DNA from: Lumnitzera littorea
Lineage: Eukaryota; Streptophyta; Magnoliopsida; Myrtales; Combretaceae
Length of the DNA: 64,000 nucleotides
Assembly (NCBI GenBank): GCA_024138015.1
Contig: JAMXBB010000003.1
Coordinates: 36,383,832-36,447,831 of the forward strand
Direction of reading: 5' to 3'
Each line of letters opens with the position of its first letter. The stretch's first letter is position 1. Below, one piece after another: positions 10,190 through 21,148 of the stretch. The notes beneath the pieces were generated by a model. It was not told the DNA's origin, made no database searches, and worked only from the letters and a program-made list of their open reading frames with translations. The position numbers and the translations under genes were made by a program.

Positions 10190-11600
10190 CATATTCATTG
10201 AAAAAGCTGCATTAAATGGCATATTTGACGCATTCTTCAACTGGAAGCACTCTTCGACGGTATGGTTGTGGTCATCGTAGAACTGACAGTATTTGTTAGA
10301 GTTCTGATGACTAGGGTTCTGTCGCATTTTCTATGGCCTCTAAAGTAAGTTCCGATGCTTCACTTTCGAATAGACATGAGAAATATGCCTATTTAGGGGC
10401 GTATATTGGGTATAAATGGGAGGAGGGAGTGGGTCATGCTTAACTCGGTGCTTCTTCTTCTTAGAGCTTTTCCCCTTTGGTTTGCTCGACATCTTATTGT
10501 TGAGGCCATCCTTTACGGACAATTTTTCTTTGTCCTGCTTTCCACCTAACCTTTCTTGGTTGGTGTTACGCTTATTGTAAATGTTATCTTCCTAGTTGAT
10601 TTACTTATGGACTTTGTTCCAAAAGTCGACTAAGGTCTTTGGCTTACTTTTTGCAAGTGATCAAAAGAAATCTCCCAAGATTCGGATGCTAAATTGAGCA
10701 GCATGGACAGCGACTCCTTCATTGAGCTAAGGGATTTTGACCACAACGTTATTGAACTGGGCCACATAGTTACGAAGGGACTCACCTTTACCCTGCCTTA
10801 TTAGGTATAAGGACGATGTGTCCTTGGACAGAGGCTTGCTAACCTTGAAATGGAGGTTGAACCTTCGTGCCAGCTCATTAAAGGAGTCGATTTATTAGGG
10901 ATGTAGTTAAACCACGTCTAAGCTACCTTCCTTGGAGTGCTTGGGAAGGCCTTGCATAGTATAGCGTCCTCATGATAGTGAAGGTTCATGAGGGTGCTAA
11001 AGTAGAGAAGATGGTTGTTGGGGTTACTCATGCCATTGTACTGGTCCAGTGATGAAAGTTTGCCGTTATGAGGTAGCACTTCGTCCTAAACACCCCTGGT
11101 GAAGAGGGTCTTATTGCTAGCGACCAACTCGATGTCACCAGCAGGCTTGCTCCCCTGTTGTTCGAAGAATCGCCTTACCTAGCACAAAGCTCGTTTAAGT
11201 CGACATCGTTTGCCAGGTGAGCTCATCGTGTAGCTAAGTGAGCCTGCATTCCTTGTAAGTCAGCTTGGTTGTAAGTAGCCGTAGACCTTACTATTTGCTG
11301 ATGTAATAGCGAATTGGGTTATTGATCCTTACCACTCTGTTGGTGGTGTTGCTGCTGCTGGGTGTTCTGCCCAGTGTAGGCATCTAAAGCTTTAAGGTGG
11401 TAAGTTTACATGCTATGCTACTCTACTTCGTTTAGGCAAATGCGGAGCATTCTGTTTTGCGTAGCATACTCCTTAGCGAAGCGTTCCATACACTCCAAAC
11501 GCTACTCCAGCTCAGCTCTTAGGAGGGGCTAATTGCACCTAGGTTGGTTGTTTACTAACTATTGGTTTTCTTGTTCATTGCGTTAAGATATGATGTCAAA
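10190..11600 (-). pseudogene. Tat element gag
   Basis: Minus strand, broken into several frames. Around 10890-10620 it reads SFNELARRFNLHF, KDTSSLYLIRQGKGESLRNYVAQFN and NEGVAVHAAQFS, a clear Retrotrans_gag domain. A basic lysine-rich piece (SSKPKGKSSKKKKHR) lies at about 10490-10440. At about 10300-10210 it reads YCQFYDDHNHTVEECFQLKN, the C-x-H-x-C motif typical of Tat gag in place of a classic zinc knuckle. The start lies near 11600, after the PBS; the exact ATG cannot be chosen because the N-terminal part is degenerate. Confidence 0.75.
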
Positions 11601-11663
11601 AGGATTGCTTGAGGGGTATGTGTTTGATGTGTTTAAGGTTTAAGGTGTAGGAATTCAATTTTT

Positions 11664-11682
11664 TCCCATAGACGGTGCCAAA
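11664..11682 (-). other. Primer binding site of the Tat element
   Basis: Directly inside the right LTR the minus strand reads TT then TGGCACCGTCTATGGGA, closely like the TGGCGCCGTCTGTGGGA primer site common in plant gypsy elements, with G to A changes expected from CpG decay. It fixes the element orientation and the inner edge of the 5' LTR. Confidence 0.75.
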
Positions 11683-12174
11683 TGTTGTCTTAAAGTTCTT
11701 GCTGGTAGTCATTTGGATTCTATGCATAATAAGTTTGCAAAACAAGACACGGTGAGGGGACATTAGGGGGTTATCTAACGTGGCTACTCCGATGTTTAAG
11801 TTGGTAGTGGGTTATTGAGAGTATGAAATGATTGAGGGTAATACATAAGCTTAGTATATAGAGTATAGAGAGCTTTACTGTTAGATAGTGACCTGATATT
11901 TATAGACGGAGTGGAGTTGACAATTGAAAGTCAGTTGATGGGAGAGATTTTCTCTTGCAAGTGTAAGAGATTAGATTTTTGGGGCCCGATGTGTCTCACT
12001 TATTTAGGACGTGGTTGTTTCATCCTTATCTTGTGCGTTATAGCTATTGTAGGGTTTACTGAGCTTGGTCCATTTAGGCATAGGGCTTAGGTCTACAAAG
12101 GTGAGCCCAAAGCTACGAGACGCAGTTGATCCAGTCAGACCTGAAGAGCTCATGTCTAAAATGTCCTGTTAACA
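11683..12174 (-). repeat. Right LTR (5' LTR of the minus-strand Tat element)
   Basis: Homologous over its whole length to 1319-1807, with the PBS next to its inner edge, so it is the 5' LTR. The TATA-like CTATAAATATC of the element strand is at 11905-11895. Outer edge GTTAACA is followed by target duplication aaatg. Confidence 0.85.
11895..11905 (-). promoter_or_regulatory. TATA-like box of the Tat 5' LTR
   Basis: Minus strand CTATAAATATC, identical to 1531-1541 in the other LTR; would drive gag-pol leftwards. Confidence 0.5.
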
Positions 12175-12179
12175 AAATG
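12175..12179. repeat. Right target-site duplication (aaatg)
   Basis: Partner of gaatg at 1314-1318, 4 of 5 identical, directly after the right LTR. Confidence 0.65.
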
Positions 12180-12790
12180 GTTTCATTAATCTTACTACGG
12201 ATCAAGCTATTGTAGCTAGTTCGGGTTGTGAGGGGCCATGAGGGGAAATGGTTATTTATTTATGCTAACAAACTTGGCAAAGCTTAATATCGTAGCTATT
12301 GAGCTATGGGGTATAGAATATTGCATTCAAAGAAATCTACTTAATGAAGGAATTGCTACTGATTTGAAGCTTGCTATTAAGTTTTTTCCTTCGTATTTTG
12401 ATGTCAAACTTAAATTCAGGCACATGCTTTACGCGTGTAAGGGAAAAAATATTGCTCTTGCAAAATTAGCTCCATGCCAAGGAAATTGAACAAGGTTACA
12501 GATTGGCTCGTAGGGAGAGCTCATGCTATGTCATCCTTTTGTCAATTTTTTTACGAATCACCAAATGAAGTATTTAATATGTTAATTTTGTTTTTGTTTT
12601 TTTTTTTTTTTTGTTAAGGTTGTACAAGAACTAAAACTAGACTAGTTTCTACTCTAGCTGGAGCACTTTTGAGAGGTGATGGTGGCAAATACTTAGCTAT
12701 TTGGTTCATAAATATGCAATTATGTATTTGTGCTTATACGTTAAAATAAATCATCCTTATTATAAAAAAAAAAGAAAGAAAAAACTAACT
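12180..12790 (+). pseudogene. LINE RNase H remainder and 3' tail
   Basis: Continues the LINE interrupted at 1318. It reads GFINLTTDQAIVASSGCEG, then VAIELWGIEYCIQRNLL (RNase H alpha-helix E-L-W-G motif), then in a shifted frame VADWLA-like and AHAMSSFCQFF-like text at about 12500-12555, the usual end of plant L1 RNase H. T-rich (12593-12612) and A-rich (12764-12786) runs follow; the A-rich run is a possible poly(A) tail of the LINE. Damaged by stops at about 12239 and by frameshifts. Confidence 0.7.
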
Positions 12791-13415
12791 TATTGCTTTG
12801 TTGTATTGCAGAAATGTAAGATTTAAGTGATGTTTCTTTATAGGCTCCTTTGAAATTTGTGAAAATGAAATGAAATGTATAAGATGCAGTAAATTTTATC
12901 TCCTTAGCATGGAAGGTGTTGAAATTTTGAAAATGCTCTTAAGAGTAAAATATAAACTCGTATTTTGTAGAATTTTTGCGTTATTATGTAAAGTCTAATA
13001 TGAACACAACATGACCAAATAATAAATGAAATCGGAGAGAGTGAGGGAGAGAAAGCCTAACCTCTGCATGATCGAAAACCAACCAAAAAAACAAAAAATG
13101 GATCTATTGTGGAAAATGGGTCCAAATGGGTTTGAGTTTGAGATAACCATATTGATCATATTTATTACTTGAAATAGCAAACATGGAAAAGCATTTGTAA
13201 TGATTATACAAAAAAAAAATTGGAATAACTATGATACTTTTCAGAATAGAAAACAACAACTTGGAAGAGGATGGGATCTTGATACTTAAGGAAAAAGAAA
13301 GGGTAAAATTGGTATTGTAATATTTTTAGGACCCATACTCAGGTAACTAGACAGAAAAAATAAAAGTTCCTAACACGTGCATATCTAAAAATATATATTT
13401 TTTTTAAATGATACC
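12791..13415. other. AT-rich intergenic DNA
   Basis: No coding pattern, terminal repeat or RNA gene recognised. Confidence 0.5.
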
Positions 13416-13989
13416 GATATCTCTCTCTCTCTCTCTCTCGATTTTCTAGTCAGAGACTCTATCTCCCTTCATGAGCATGGCAGTGGTGCACTTTGATTTT
13501 ATTCCTTTAGCAAATCTTCTTTTTCCTTTTAAATTTGTCTAGCTATGATCTTATTTGTTCCTTAAATCTTTTATTTTGCGTTTTTCTTTTATCTGATTTC
13601 TTTCCTTTTTATAGCGTCCATCGTTGCTTATCCTTTATCATTCTATTCTCGGTGGTGTAATAATATCAATCTTATCCTATGTCATTTTGATCTTGTCTTC
13701 CTTTTTGCTTGCTTTGTATCCTGAGTTTGTTTCTTGGCTTTGTGGTGGATCTCAGGTTATGCCAACAAGACGTGGAAGAAGAGGAATTGGATATTCTGGA
13801 CTTTTATCTATATGGTTGGAAAAGTGCATATGGAGAAATCATGTCATAAAAAAGGGGTCATTAACATCCTGAATGGTCTAGGATCGTTTTAGTGTTTTTG
13901 ATATGTCCTATCTAAAAGAAAATTTCTTTTTGGTATCGACTAAGGAAGAGAGTTTTTTTTTTTTTTTTTTTTTCTCAAAAAGGTGATCG

Positions 13990-15427
13990 ATCTAGGCCTG
14001 TAGTCTGTTATGTCATGGGTAGTCCTTTTGTCATTCAGAGATGGAAGAAAAATAATAAGTTAAGAGGATTTATCCTTTTCGCATCTGGAGACGTAGGTTC
14101 GGATACATGGACTACCCTTCAGCCATGTTATCTCATAAGAATGTGGAGATCATGGGAAGGAAGATTGGAGAAGTCGTTAAAGTCGAAGCGTTTGATGTAG
14201 TCAAAAACCAATTTCTCAGAGTACGTATTCGTTTTAACTCGGAGAATTCTTTGGTCCCCGGCATTTGGTTGAGGACTTCATAAGATTCAAAATCATGGAT
14301 TTCGTTCAAATATGAACAGTTGTCAGACTTTTTCCATCTTTGCGGTTTCATTAGGCATCTTGATAACAAATGCATGTGCAAAGATGACGAGAATTCGACT
14401 GAGCGGAAGTTTGGACATTAGTTGACAGCGGGATCATATGATAAAGTTTGAGTCTAGTAGCCAAAAAGAGCTGAAGACACAATTGAATCTTGATCGGAAA
14501 ATTTGGACGGAGCTCGGCGGTAGTCAGGAAAAGCTAAATTCGGAATGCGCTTCTTTTTAGGTCGGTCTTAAGGAAATAAATTATCCTGAAGCCATATTTA
14601 CTGCTTCGAAATTTGTGGATCTATGCCATTAAATATTTGCATACCCGAGGAAGTGCTGCAAGTTTTGAGCTCAGTTTTAAAAGAGATAGTGGACGCTCTA
14701 TTGCCAGGTTGGAAAGGGATGACTAGTGACGTAGAGGACAGCTCGATTAAAAAGAATTCTAAAAGTTCACAGGGCGCCAAAGTTTTTATTGGATCAAACA
14801 CGACAGAAGAGACCCTTGCTACTGACCTTAACTCCCCCTCTGACCCTTTTTTTTTTTCACCCCCATCAGAATTTACCCAACCCAAACACTAACCCTTTAA
14901 ACACGTTCCCTTCTTCTCCCTGTACACCAAATCTAAATCCCCCTCTCACACAAGATTTAAATGAACTTCTTGTGACACAAACCTAAATCCTACCCCTGCA
15001 TATCAACGACCAGCCTTTGAACACCACCCAACAAAGTGAACCTTCACTTAATCCGACCTTCTAAGCTTGCTGAAAACTTCAGGATATACCTAACCAATCG
15101 GACAAATCATTTACAGCCTCTGAATGTCTTCGGTATCATTCTTTCACTACGAGCCCCGTACAACACGATCTAGAGAAGAGTGTCCCTCTCATGTTCCTTG
15201 AAATGCCTCAGACGTAGAAGACTTCGGAAGCCTATTTCGTGGAAGAACCTGATAGTCCTCTTAGTGGGTCTCTTTCGTCTGCAAATTCTTCAAGTGAGGT
15301 TTTGGAGGAGGATGATGTTTCTTGCTTAATGAGCTAAAAGATGTATGGTCCCAGCACTTCACTTCTTGCTAAGGCTCTTAATAATCTATCAATTAAGAGG
15401 AGTAGGGATTTTTATGATGGACCTAGT
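13990..15427 (+). pseudogene. LINE ORF1 (DUF4283 / zf-CCHC_4 type)
   Basis: Near 14020-14140 in mixed frames: SPFVIQRWKK and VRIHGLPFSHV, typical of the DUF4283 domain of plant LINE ORF1. From 14130: MSHKNVEIMGRKIGEVVKVEAF, then QFLRVRIRFNSENSLVPGIW, then FKYEQLSDFFHLCGFIRHLDNKC, a zf-CCHC_4 motif in which the first Cys has become Phe (DFFHLC). The C-terminal part to about 15420 is S/P/N-rich linker and ends ALNNLSIKRSRDFYDG. The RNA-binding role is known for the family; this copy is broken. Confidence 0.65.
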
Positions 15428-15605
15428 TGAAGCTTATGATATTAAGAATATGATAAATTGTGTAAGGTTATAATATTAGTTTATGAGATCATAGTTATAA
15501 ATACTTTATCAATATAAGTTTGAAATATTTAGATCAAGTGGTTAAAATTACTCCATTAGTATTTGTTAACTTAACTATTTACTATTTTTAGCATGAGGTA
15601 TTACA
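15428..15605 (+). repeat. TRIM left LTR
   Basis: Aligns to 15852-16030, best in the right half: ttatagatcatagttataaata-like, then tttatcaata, then gatcaagt(g/a)gtt, then tccatta(g/a)tatttgtt, then attaca. Confidence 0.7.
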
Positions 15606-15607
15606 AA

Positions 15608-15624
15608 TTGTATAAGAGTGGATC
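15608..15624 (+). other. TRIM primer binding site
   Basis: TTGTATAAGAGTGGATC, two bases after the LTR; resembles TGGTATCAGAGC with three mismatches. Confidence 0.6.
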
Positions 15625-15832
15625 TCTTATCAATAAGGAAATGATTCGGGTCTCGCTTTAATTTAGAGAAGAGGTTCGAGGAAGATGGGAAGTGTTACGA
15701 AGGTATAACTCTGTATACTTCTAGAATGACTTATAAGTAATGAGTGACCTGAATCGTATATCGAAATGAGGGTAGGGGGGAAGGAAATTTAGGCCTAATT
15801 ATAAGGTCTTACAACGAAGATATTGTATGTTT

Positions 15833-15848
15833 AAGGGGAGGGGAGAAA
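15833..15848 (+). other. TRIM polypurine tract
   Basis: AAGGGGAGGGGAGAAA, three bases before the right LTR, the expected place for plus-strand priming. Confidence 0.65.
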
Positions 15849-15851
15849 TCG

Positions 15852-16030
15852 TGAGACACAATCATTAAGTATCTTACATGGATTATAAGAGATTGTAGTA
15901 TTAATTTATAAGGTTATAGTTATAAATATTTTATCAATACATTATTAAAACTTTTGGATCAAGTAGTTGAAATTGGTCCATTAATATTTGTTGGCTTGGC
16001 TATTCACTACTTTTTGCCTTGGGCATTACA
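15852..16030 (+). repeat. TRIM right LTR
   Basis: Second copy; begins TGAGACACA, ends GGGCATTACA. Diverged from the left copy, so the insertion is old. Confidence 0.7.
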
Positions 16031-16199
16031 AAGAATGAAAAGAGATCGAACATTGAGGTATCTTTGGACCATGAGAAAAAAGGGGTATTTCGAAGACATT
16101 GTAAGTATAGTCACATTAGAAGAAAAAAGACCATCCAAGGTAGGCTTGATTTCCATTCTAAACATGTTAAGATGAATGAATAGTTTGAAATAAATGTTG

Positions 16200-16960
16200 A
16201 GGAAGTTGACACTTTTTTCTACTGATGGCCTTGGTGGATAGCCTAAAGCCACTCAATCACCATGATTTATATAAGTTAGAATTTTTAAAGACTAGCTGAT
16301 CCTTAACAGTTGAAAAGCTGAAGAGTTGTATCAAGCAATTTAGACCTAACATTGTTTTTTTGATGGAAACAAAAAATAGCTCATCAAAGATTCAGAGATT
16401 GAGAAGGAGTTAATCTTTTGAAAATTCTTTCTATGTTGAGCTAAAGGGCTTATTTGGTGGCTTAGTGCTTTGGTGGAGAAGTAGTATAAAACTAACAATG
16501 CTTGAGGCCAGTGCGAACATTATTGACTCATGGGTATAGTTGAATAGTATGAGGGTAGAATGTAAAATATCTTGCTGCTATGCAAATTTGGACTTCTATG
16601 GAAGAATTGGTTTTTTTGGACAAATTGAGATATCTTGCGATGAATGTTAATGATCCTTGGTTGGCAGTTAGAGACTTTAACGAAATCTTAAATGTAGAGG
16701 AGAAGACAAGTGATGGATATAAACCTTTGAGACAAATTATGACATTCCAAGATATGTTCTACGACTATCGATTGGTAGATTTAGGAGTCTAAGGATAGAG
16801 TTATATATGGTCAACTGGTAGGGAGGATAATCAAGTCAAAGAAAGGCTTGACTAAACTTTGGGAAATATAGATTGGAGTTAAGCTTTCCCAAATACTTAA
16901 ATTACAAATCTTGAAGCTCAAGGTTTTGACCATTCTCTATTGATTATTGAAACGTACAAG
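16200..16960 (+). pseudogene. LINE ORF2 endonuclease (APE-type)
   Basis: At 16220-16260 it reads DGLGG-PKATQS, in place of the usual NCRGLGxP start. At about 16310-16460: VEKLKSCIKQFRPNIVFLME, where the family has FL-ETK (catalytic Glu kept), then FENSFYVELKGLFGGLVLWW. At about 16660-16960: RDFNEILNVEEKTS, FQDMFYDYRLVDLG, YIWSTGREDNQVKERLD, NLEAQGFDHSLLI (the D-H pair of the family's SDH motif). This is the target-nicking endonuclease of L1 elements. Broken by frameshifts. Confidence 0.75.
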
Positions 16961-17399
16961 AATGATAAGAGAAGTACCATGAATTTTAAATTTGAGCATG
17001 GCTAGTTACCAGTTGATGGGTGTAAAAAAACTATTGTAGATGCATGGAAAAAGAATTGATAAAAATGCTAATTTGATCGGCCTTATTACTAAGCTTAGGG
17101 AGTATAGAAAAGCCTTGGTGAAGTAGAAAGACATTAATGCTTGGAATAATGCGAAGTTTATACAGTAGTTTAAAGTTTCTTTATAGAAGGAGCAAGGTAA
17201 ATCTATGATGGATGCTGATCTTGAAGAAGAAAAAAAGGTTAAAAAAAGAATTAGCATGTGCAGTTTCATGTGAAAAACTTTATTGGCATCAAAGATCAAG
17301 AGTGAGTTAGCTAAAATGAGGTGACTAAGAAGGCACACAACAAGATCTTCAGAATAAAAAATGAGTAGGACATGTGGGTAGAAAAAGAAGAGGAGGTGG

Positions 17400-18950
17400 C
17401 GGAAGCTTTTGTTAGTTTCTTTGAAAATCTATTTCAAAAAGAAGAGGTTAGCATGGTAAATAACGTGTTGGATTCAATTAAGTCGGCTATTGGAGATGAG
17501 ATGAATGAAATTTTAGTGTGACTAGTTGAGGATAAGGAAGTGAAAAAGGCAATTTTCCAACTATGCTCGCTTAAAGCTCCAAGTCTAGATAGATTCATTG
17601 AAATATTCTTCCAGTCTAATTGGAATATCCTGGGCAATTTTTTTGCAAGGGTAGTAAAACAATTCTTCTCTTCTAGTGAGTTACCTACTATACTTAATAA
17701 AATTGATCTTATCTTAATTCTTAAATCTCAATGGCTTGAATCTACTCTATAATTTTTTCCTATCAACCTTTGTAATTTCTCTTATAAGATTATTTTTAAG
17801 ATTTTGGCTAATATGATTCAATCATTCATAGAGAAAATCATCACTCCTAATCAAAGTGCATTCATTTAGGATAGGCTAATTCGAGATAATGTGATAATTA
17901 CATATGAATTATTTCACCATTTAAAAATGAAAAAGAATGGTCAACTGTTTGAATGTGTAGTTAAATTGAATATGGCTAAAACCTATGATAGAACATATTA
18001 GATTTTTTTTTTTGGGCTTTACTACTTAAGATTCGTTTTAATATTACTTGGGTGGATTGGATTATGAAATATGTTTGAACTATTACATACAATTTTATAG
18101 TAAATGGAAAAAGAATTAAGAAGATCTATCCATCAAGAGGAATAAGAGAGGTAGAACCATTATCTCCTTATTTGTTTATTTTGGTTGATGACTCTTTTTC
18201 TACCTTACTAAACAAAGTTCTTAATGTAAGTTTCATTTGAGGTATTCATAGTAAGGAATCTTATCTTGAACTGACCTACCTTTTCTTTACGGACAATTAA
18301 CTTTTGTTTTTAGAAGCTAACAATGCTATTTTGGAGAATTCAAAAACTATCCTGCATGCATATACCTCAGCCCTTAGGATAGAAGATTAATTTTCAAAAA
18401 TCATTTGTTTCTTTTAGTAAAAACACATCACCAGAAGTTATAAGTGATTGCTGTAATATCTTAGGGATTTATCCAACATAGCAACATAGGAAGTATTTAG
18501 GCTTACCTATCGAATGGGGAAGGTCCAAAAATGAAGCTCTTTATTTTGTTAAAGAGAGGATCAAATCTAAGCTCTAAGGATGGTTGAGTTTACTTCTTTT
18601 ACTAGGCGGAAGAGAAGTTTTCATCAAACAATCAAGTACACTATTCCTAGCTATGCTATTAGTGTATTTAAATTTCCAAGGAAATGGTATCAAAATGTAA
18701 GTTCAATTATTGTTAAATTATAATGGAGCGACTGTATTAAAAATAGGAAAATTCACTAGAAGGCATGGAAAGATTTTGCCTTTGCAAAGAATAAAGGGAG
18801 CTTAGGTTTCAAGGATTTAGAATCATTCAATGATGCTATGTTAGGCAAAATAGCTTGGAGGATTATTGAGAATCCAGAAGCATTATGGGTTAAAGTTCTT
18901 AAGGGTATTTACTTTCTTGAGGTAGAATTTTGACAATCAAAAATAGGTAG
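17400..18950 (+). pseudogene. LINE ORF2 reverse transcriptase
   Basis: At 17540-17760: LCSLKAPSLDRF (family: KAPGPDGF), FFQSNWNILGNFFARVV, LPTILNKIDLILI. At 17780-17990: NFSYKIIFKILANMIQ, ITPNQSAFI, KLNMAKTYDR (family: D-M-x-K-A-Y-D-R). The active site near 18283-18300 reads FTDN then a stop, where plant L1 elements have F/YADD, so it is dead. At 18440-18560: NILGIYPT, HRKYLGLPI. C-terminal RT text continues to about 18950. Confidence 0.75.
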
Positions 18951-19379
18951 ATGAACTTCCTAGTATTGGTAAAGCATTCAAAGCGGTAAAGATTTAGTGA
19001 TGGAAAATTGGAGTCAGAGGATTGGTAATGGATGTAAGGTTAATAAATGGAAAGATCCTTGAGGTCCAAAAGCTACCAAGTTTTGGCTTCATCCTATTAA
19101 AGAAAATTTGATTAATGAACTACTTTGAGTCCTCTTTGTAATCAATCAAGAAGAGAAACAATGGGAAGTGGATGATTTGGAAGGAGTAATTTATTTCGAA
19201 GAATTGTAAGCCATTAGAGCTATTCCATTACCATGGGAGGATCATGAAGACAAAATCGTTTAGCCCTTTGAAAATGATGGTCATTACTCGATAAAGTCCA
19301 AACACCAGAGGAGTTAGCTTCAAAAGGTGTAGGAGCAAGGTGAGAGCCATCATGCTTTTTTATTTAAATTTGAATCCTA

Positions 19380-19610
19380 GCATATGGAGGATGATTTAGC
19401 TAGTTAAAGTCCCACCAAAAGTAAAACATCACCCTTGTAGATGTTGTAAGAATGCTTTAGGCTTAAACTATAATTTGTTCAAAAGGAACCGTGGGTTATC
19501 ATCCATGCGTAATTTTTGTTCAAAGGAAGAAACAACAAAGCATATTTTATTAGGATGTGATTGGGTAAGAGGAGTATGGAGTATGGTTCTAACAGCTAAA
19601 TATCATAATT
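19380..19610 (+). pseudogene. LINE zf-RVT domain
   Basis: Reads VKVPPKVKHHPCRCCKNALG, then SMRNFCSKEETTKHILLGCDW: the zinc-binding reverse transcriptase domain (C-x2-C ... H-x-L-x-x-C) that follows RT in plant LINEs. Confidence 0.65.
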
Positions 19611-19939
19611 GAATTGATGGCAAATAATGGCTTTAGCTTATCGCTATCAACTTTGATATCTCATCTTAAAATTTCATCTTCTAATTGGGGAGAATTTCTC
19701 TAGTTTGTTTTTTTTTTTTTTTATCTGCTTAGCATATTTGGATGCATAGATGTGAATGTGTTTTCGAACACAAATTACCATCCCTTGATTTGGTCTTGAA
19801 AAGAATTAAAGATGTTGTTTTGGAAGCAAATTTAGATATTAAAGGTGTTGTAGATTGCAACCAAATCAAGAGGATTGTGTAGTACACAGGAATGCCACAA
19901 GGGATGAATCCTCTAGTTGCATATGTAAGTCTCTTTAGG

Positions 19940-20181
19940 CGAGTTTCCTTAAAGTAAATGTTGATGTTGCAGTAAATAATGGAAAAATGAAATCTAAATT
20001 GGGACTTATTGTGCTTGATTCAAGTGATAACTTCTTGTTTGTTGTTGCTAATTCATCTTTAAACTTTGATGTTGTGATTGCAGAGGCCAAAGCAGTAAGG
20101 GAAGGAAAGAAGATTGCAAAAGCTGCTGGTTAGAGAAATATTGAAGTGGAAATGGATAGTTTGCTGGTATCAAGTACTTAA
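19940..20181 (+). pseudogene. LINE RNase H (RVT_3), 3' truncated
   Basis: Reads KVNVDVAVNNGKMKSKLGLIV, VIAEAKAVREGKKIAKAAG, NIEVEMDSLLVSS: an RNase H of the plant L1 type with D (NVD), E (AEA) and D (MDS) present. It stops at 20181 where a gypsy LTR begins; no continuation was found, since that gypsy element is itself truncated. Confidence 0.7.
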
Positions 20182-20936
20182 TGTAAGCTCTCAAAATTGA
20201 GTTTAGAATAACCGAGCTGAGATTCAGGGCTTTTAGGGAAACTTATCCAATTGAGCCCAAATTTTATAACTAGAATAAAAAAGTTAGTGAGATATTATAA
20301 CGAAGTTAGATTTTAGAAATAATGACCCAAAATCCTAATTTTGCTCGTAGAAGTAGGAATATTTAATATAGCACTAAAATGTTCGAAACTCCTAAAATCG
20401 AACTTAGATTGCAACGAGAACTTAGAGATAAGTTAATTGAGCTATAAAATGAGATAATATAGTATAATTTACTATATAAAAATACACGTAATTTTATGAG
20501 TATATCTGGTATAAATAATAATTATACCTGTAAATTAACCCTAAATTACGTAATTATATATATATTTTGTAGAAATCATACAATTAACTTTAGAACATAT
20601 CCTAAAAATAAAAGATATATTAGAAACTTAACTATATGAGTATAGTTATATATTACGCGTGATATTTACAAGGGATATATATACCTGTATATTAAGTATT
20701 AATAAAATATACTCAAAATACCTAAATAATTGCAAAATATTATTCAAAAGCCTTCCAATTGCTGATTCAAGTCTGGAAACTGCTGGAAATCATCAAAGCT
20801 GGACAATTGCTGAATCAAAAGGTGAATTTACAAGCAAATGACACTTCCTACTTGTAATTAATGAAGGAAAAAGCAAGAAAAAAAATAAAAAATAAATAAA
20901 GAAAAAAGGAAACCGACCTAAACCACTATAAATTTG

Positions 20937-20943
20937 TTAAACA
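20937..20943 (+). promoter_or_regulatory. LTR TATA box
   Basis: ctaTATAAATttg, about 210 bases before the LTR leader ATG at 21149; the solo LTR at 55818-59177 has ccTATAAATAg about 230 bases before its own ATG. Confidence 0.45.
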
Positions 20944-21148
20944 ACATCATTCTACATCTTTTGAAACCAGAAATAACAAAAAGAAAAATTAGAAAAAAAT
21001 CGTAGAAAATAGAAAAGAAAATAGGAAAAAACAGAGCAATTACTGAGCTGTCCTAGTTCTTAGGGTGTCCTCTGATCTACTATTACGCCACTTCACCACC
21101 AAGGAGTACCCCCAGCGTCTAGGTGTTCCGACACACCCCCACCACACC

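Larger units (their letters stand above)
1319..12174 (-). mobile_element. Tat-type Ty3/gypsy LTR retrotransposon, complete but decayed
   Basis: Bounded by two direct LTRs (1319-1807 and 11683-12174), each TG...CA, and flanked by a near-identical 5-bp target duplication (gaatg/aaatg). On the minus strand the order is LTR, PBS, gag, CCHC-like motif, protease, RT, RNase H, second RNase H, integrase, tandem-repeat spacer, opposite-strand ORF, LTR. A second RNase H and extra ORFs between integrase and the 3' LTR, sometimes antisense, are known traits of the plant Tat lineage; assignment to Tat is inference from these traits. The LTRs differ at roughly one position in four over the first 200 bases by hand alignment, mostly transitions, so the insertion is old. 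No reading frame is intact. Confidence 0.85.
15428..16030 (+). mobile_element. TRIM (terminal-repeat retrotransposon in miniature), 603 bp
   Basis: Two direct LTRs of 178 and 179 bp (15428-15605, 15852-16030), both TGA...TTACA, around a 246-bp core without coding capacity. Directly inside the left LTR is TTGTATAAGAGTGGATC, like the initiator-Met tRNA primer site TGGTATCAGAGC, and before the right LTR is the polypurine AAGGGGAGGGGAGAAA. Size, LTR length, PBS and PPT fit a TRIM. It sits between LINE ORF1 and ORF2. No clear 5-bp target duplication was found (ctagt before, aagaa after). It depends on enzymes from other elements. Confidence 0.75.
13416..20181 (+). mobile_element. Nearly full-length degenerate plant LINE (L1)
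   Basis: Order on + strand: CT-repeat start (about 13421-13439), ORF1 with DUF4283-like and zf-CCHC_4-like parts, endonuclease, reverse transcriptase, zf-RVT and RNase H. It is interrupted by a TRIM at 15428-16030 and its 3' end is cut at 20181 by a gypsy LTR. Many stops and frameshifts; no active frame. Its sequence differs from the LINE at 181-1318/12180-12790, so these are separate copies. Confidence 0.75.

Noticed and set aside
13624..13872. 82-codon hydrophobic frame that looks like a membrane protein
   Set aside because: It lies in the 5' region of the degenerate LINE; T-rich sequence alone gives the hydrophobic residues, and the other frame fits LINE text better.
14598..14986. Overlapping frames on both strands at LINE ORF1 C-terminus
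   Set aside because: Low-complexity P/S/N-rich linker; only the + strand lies in LINE context, and no domain is visible.
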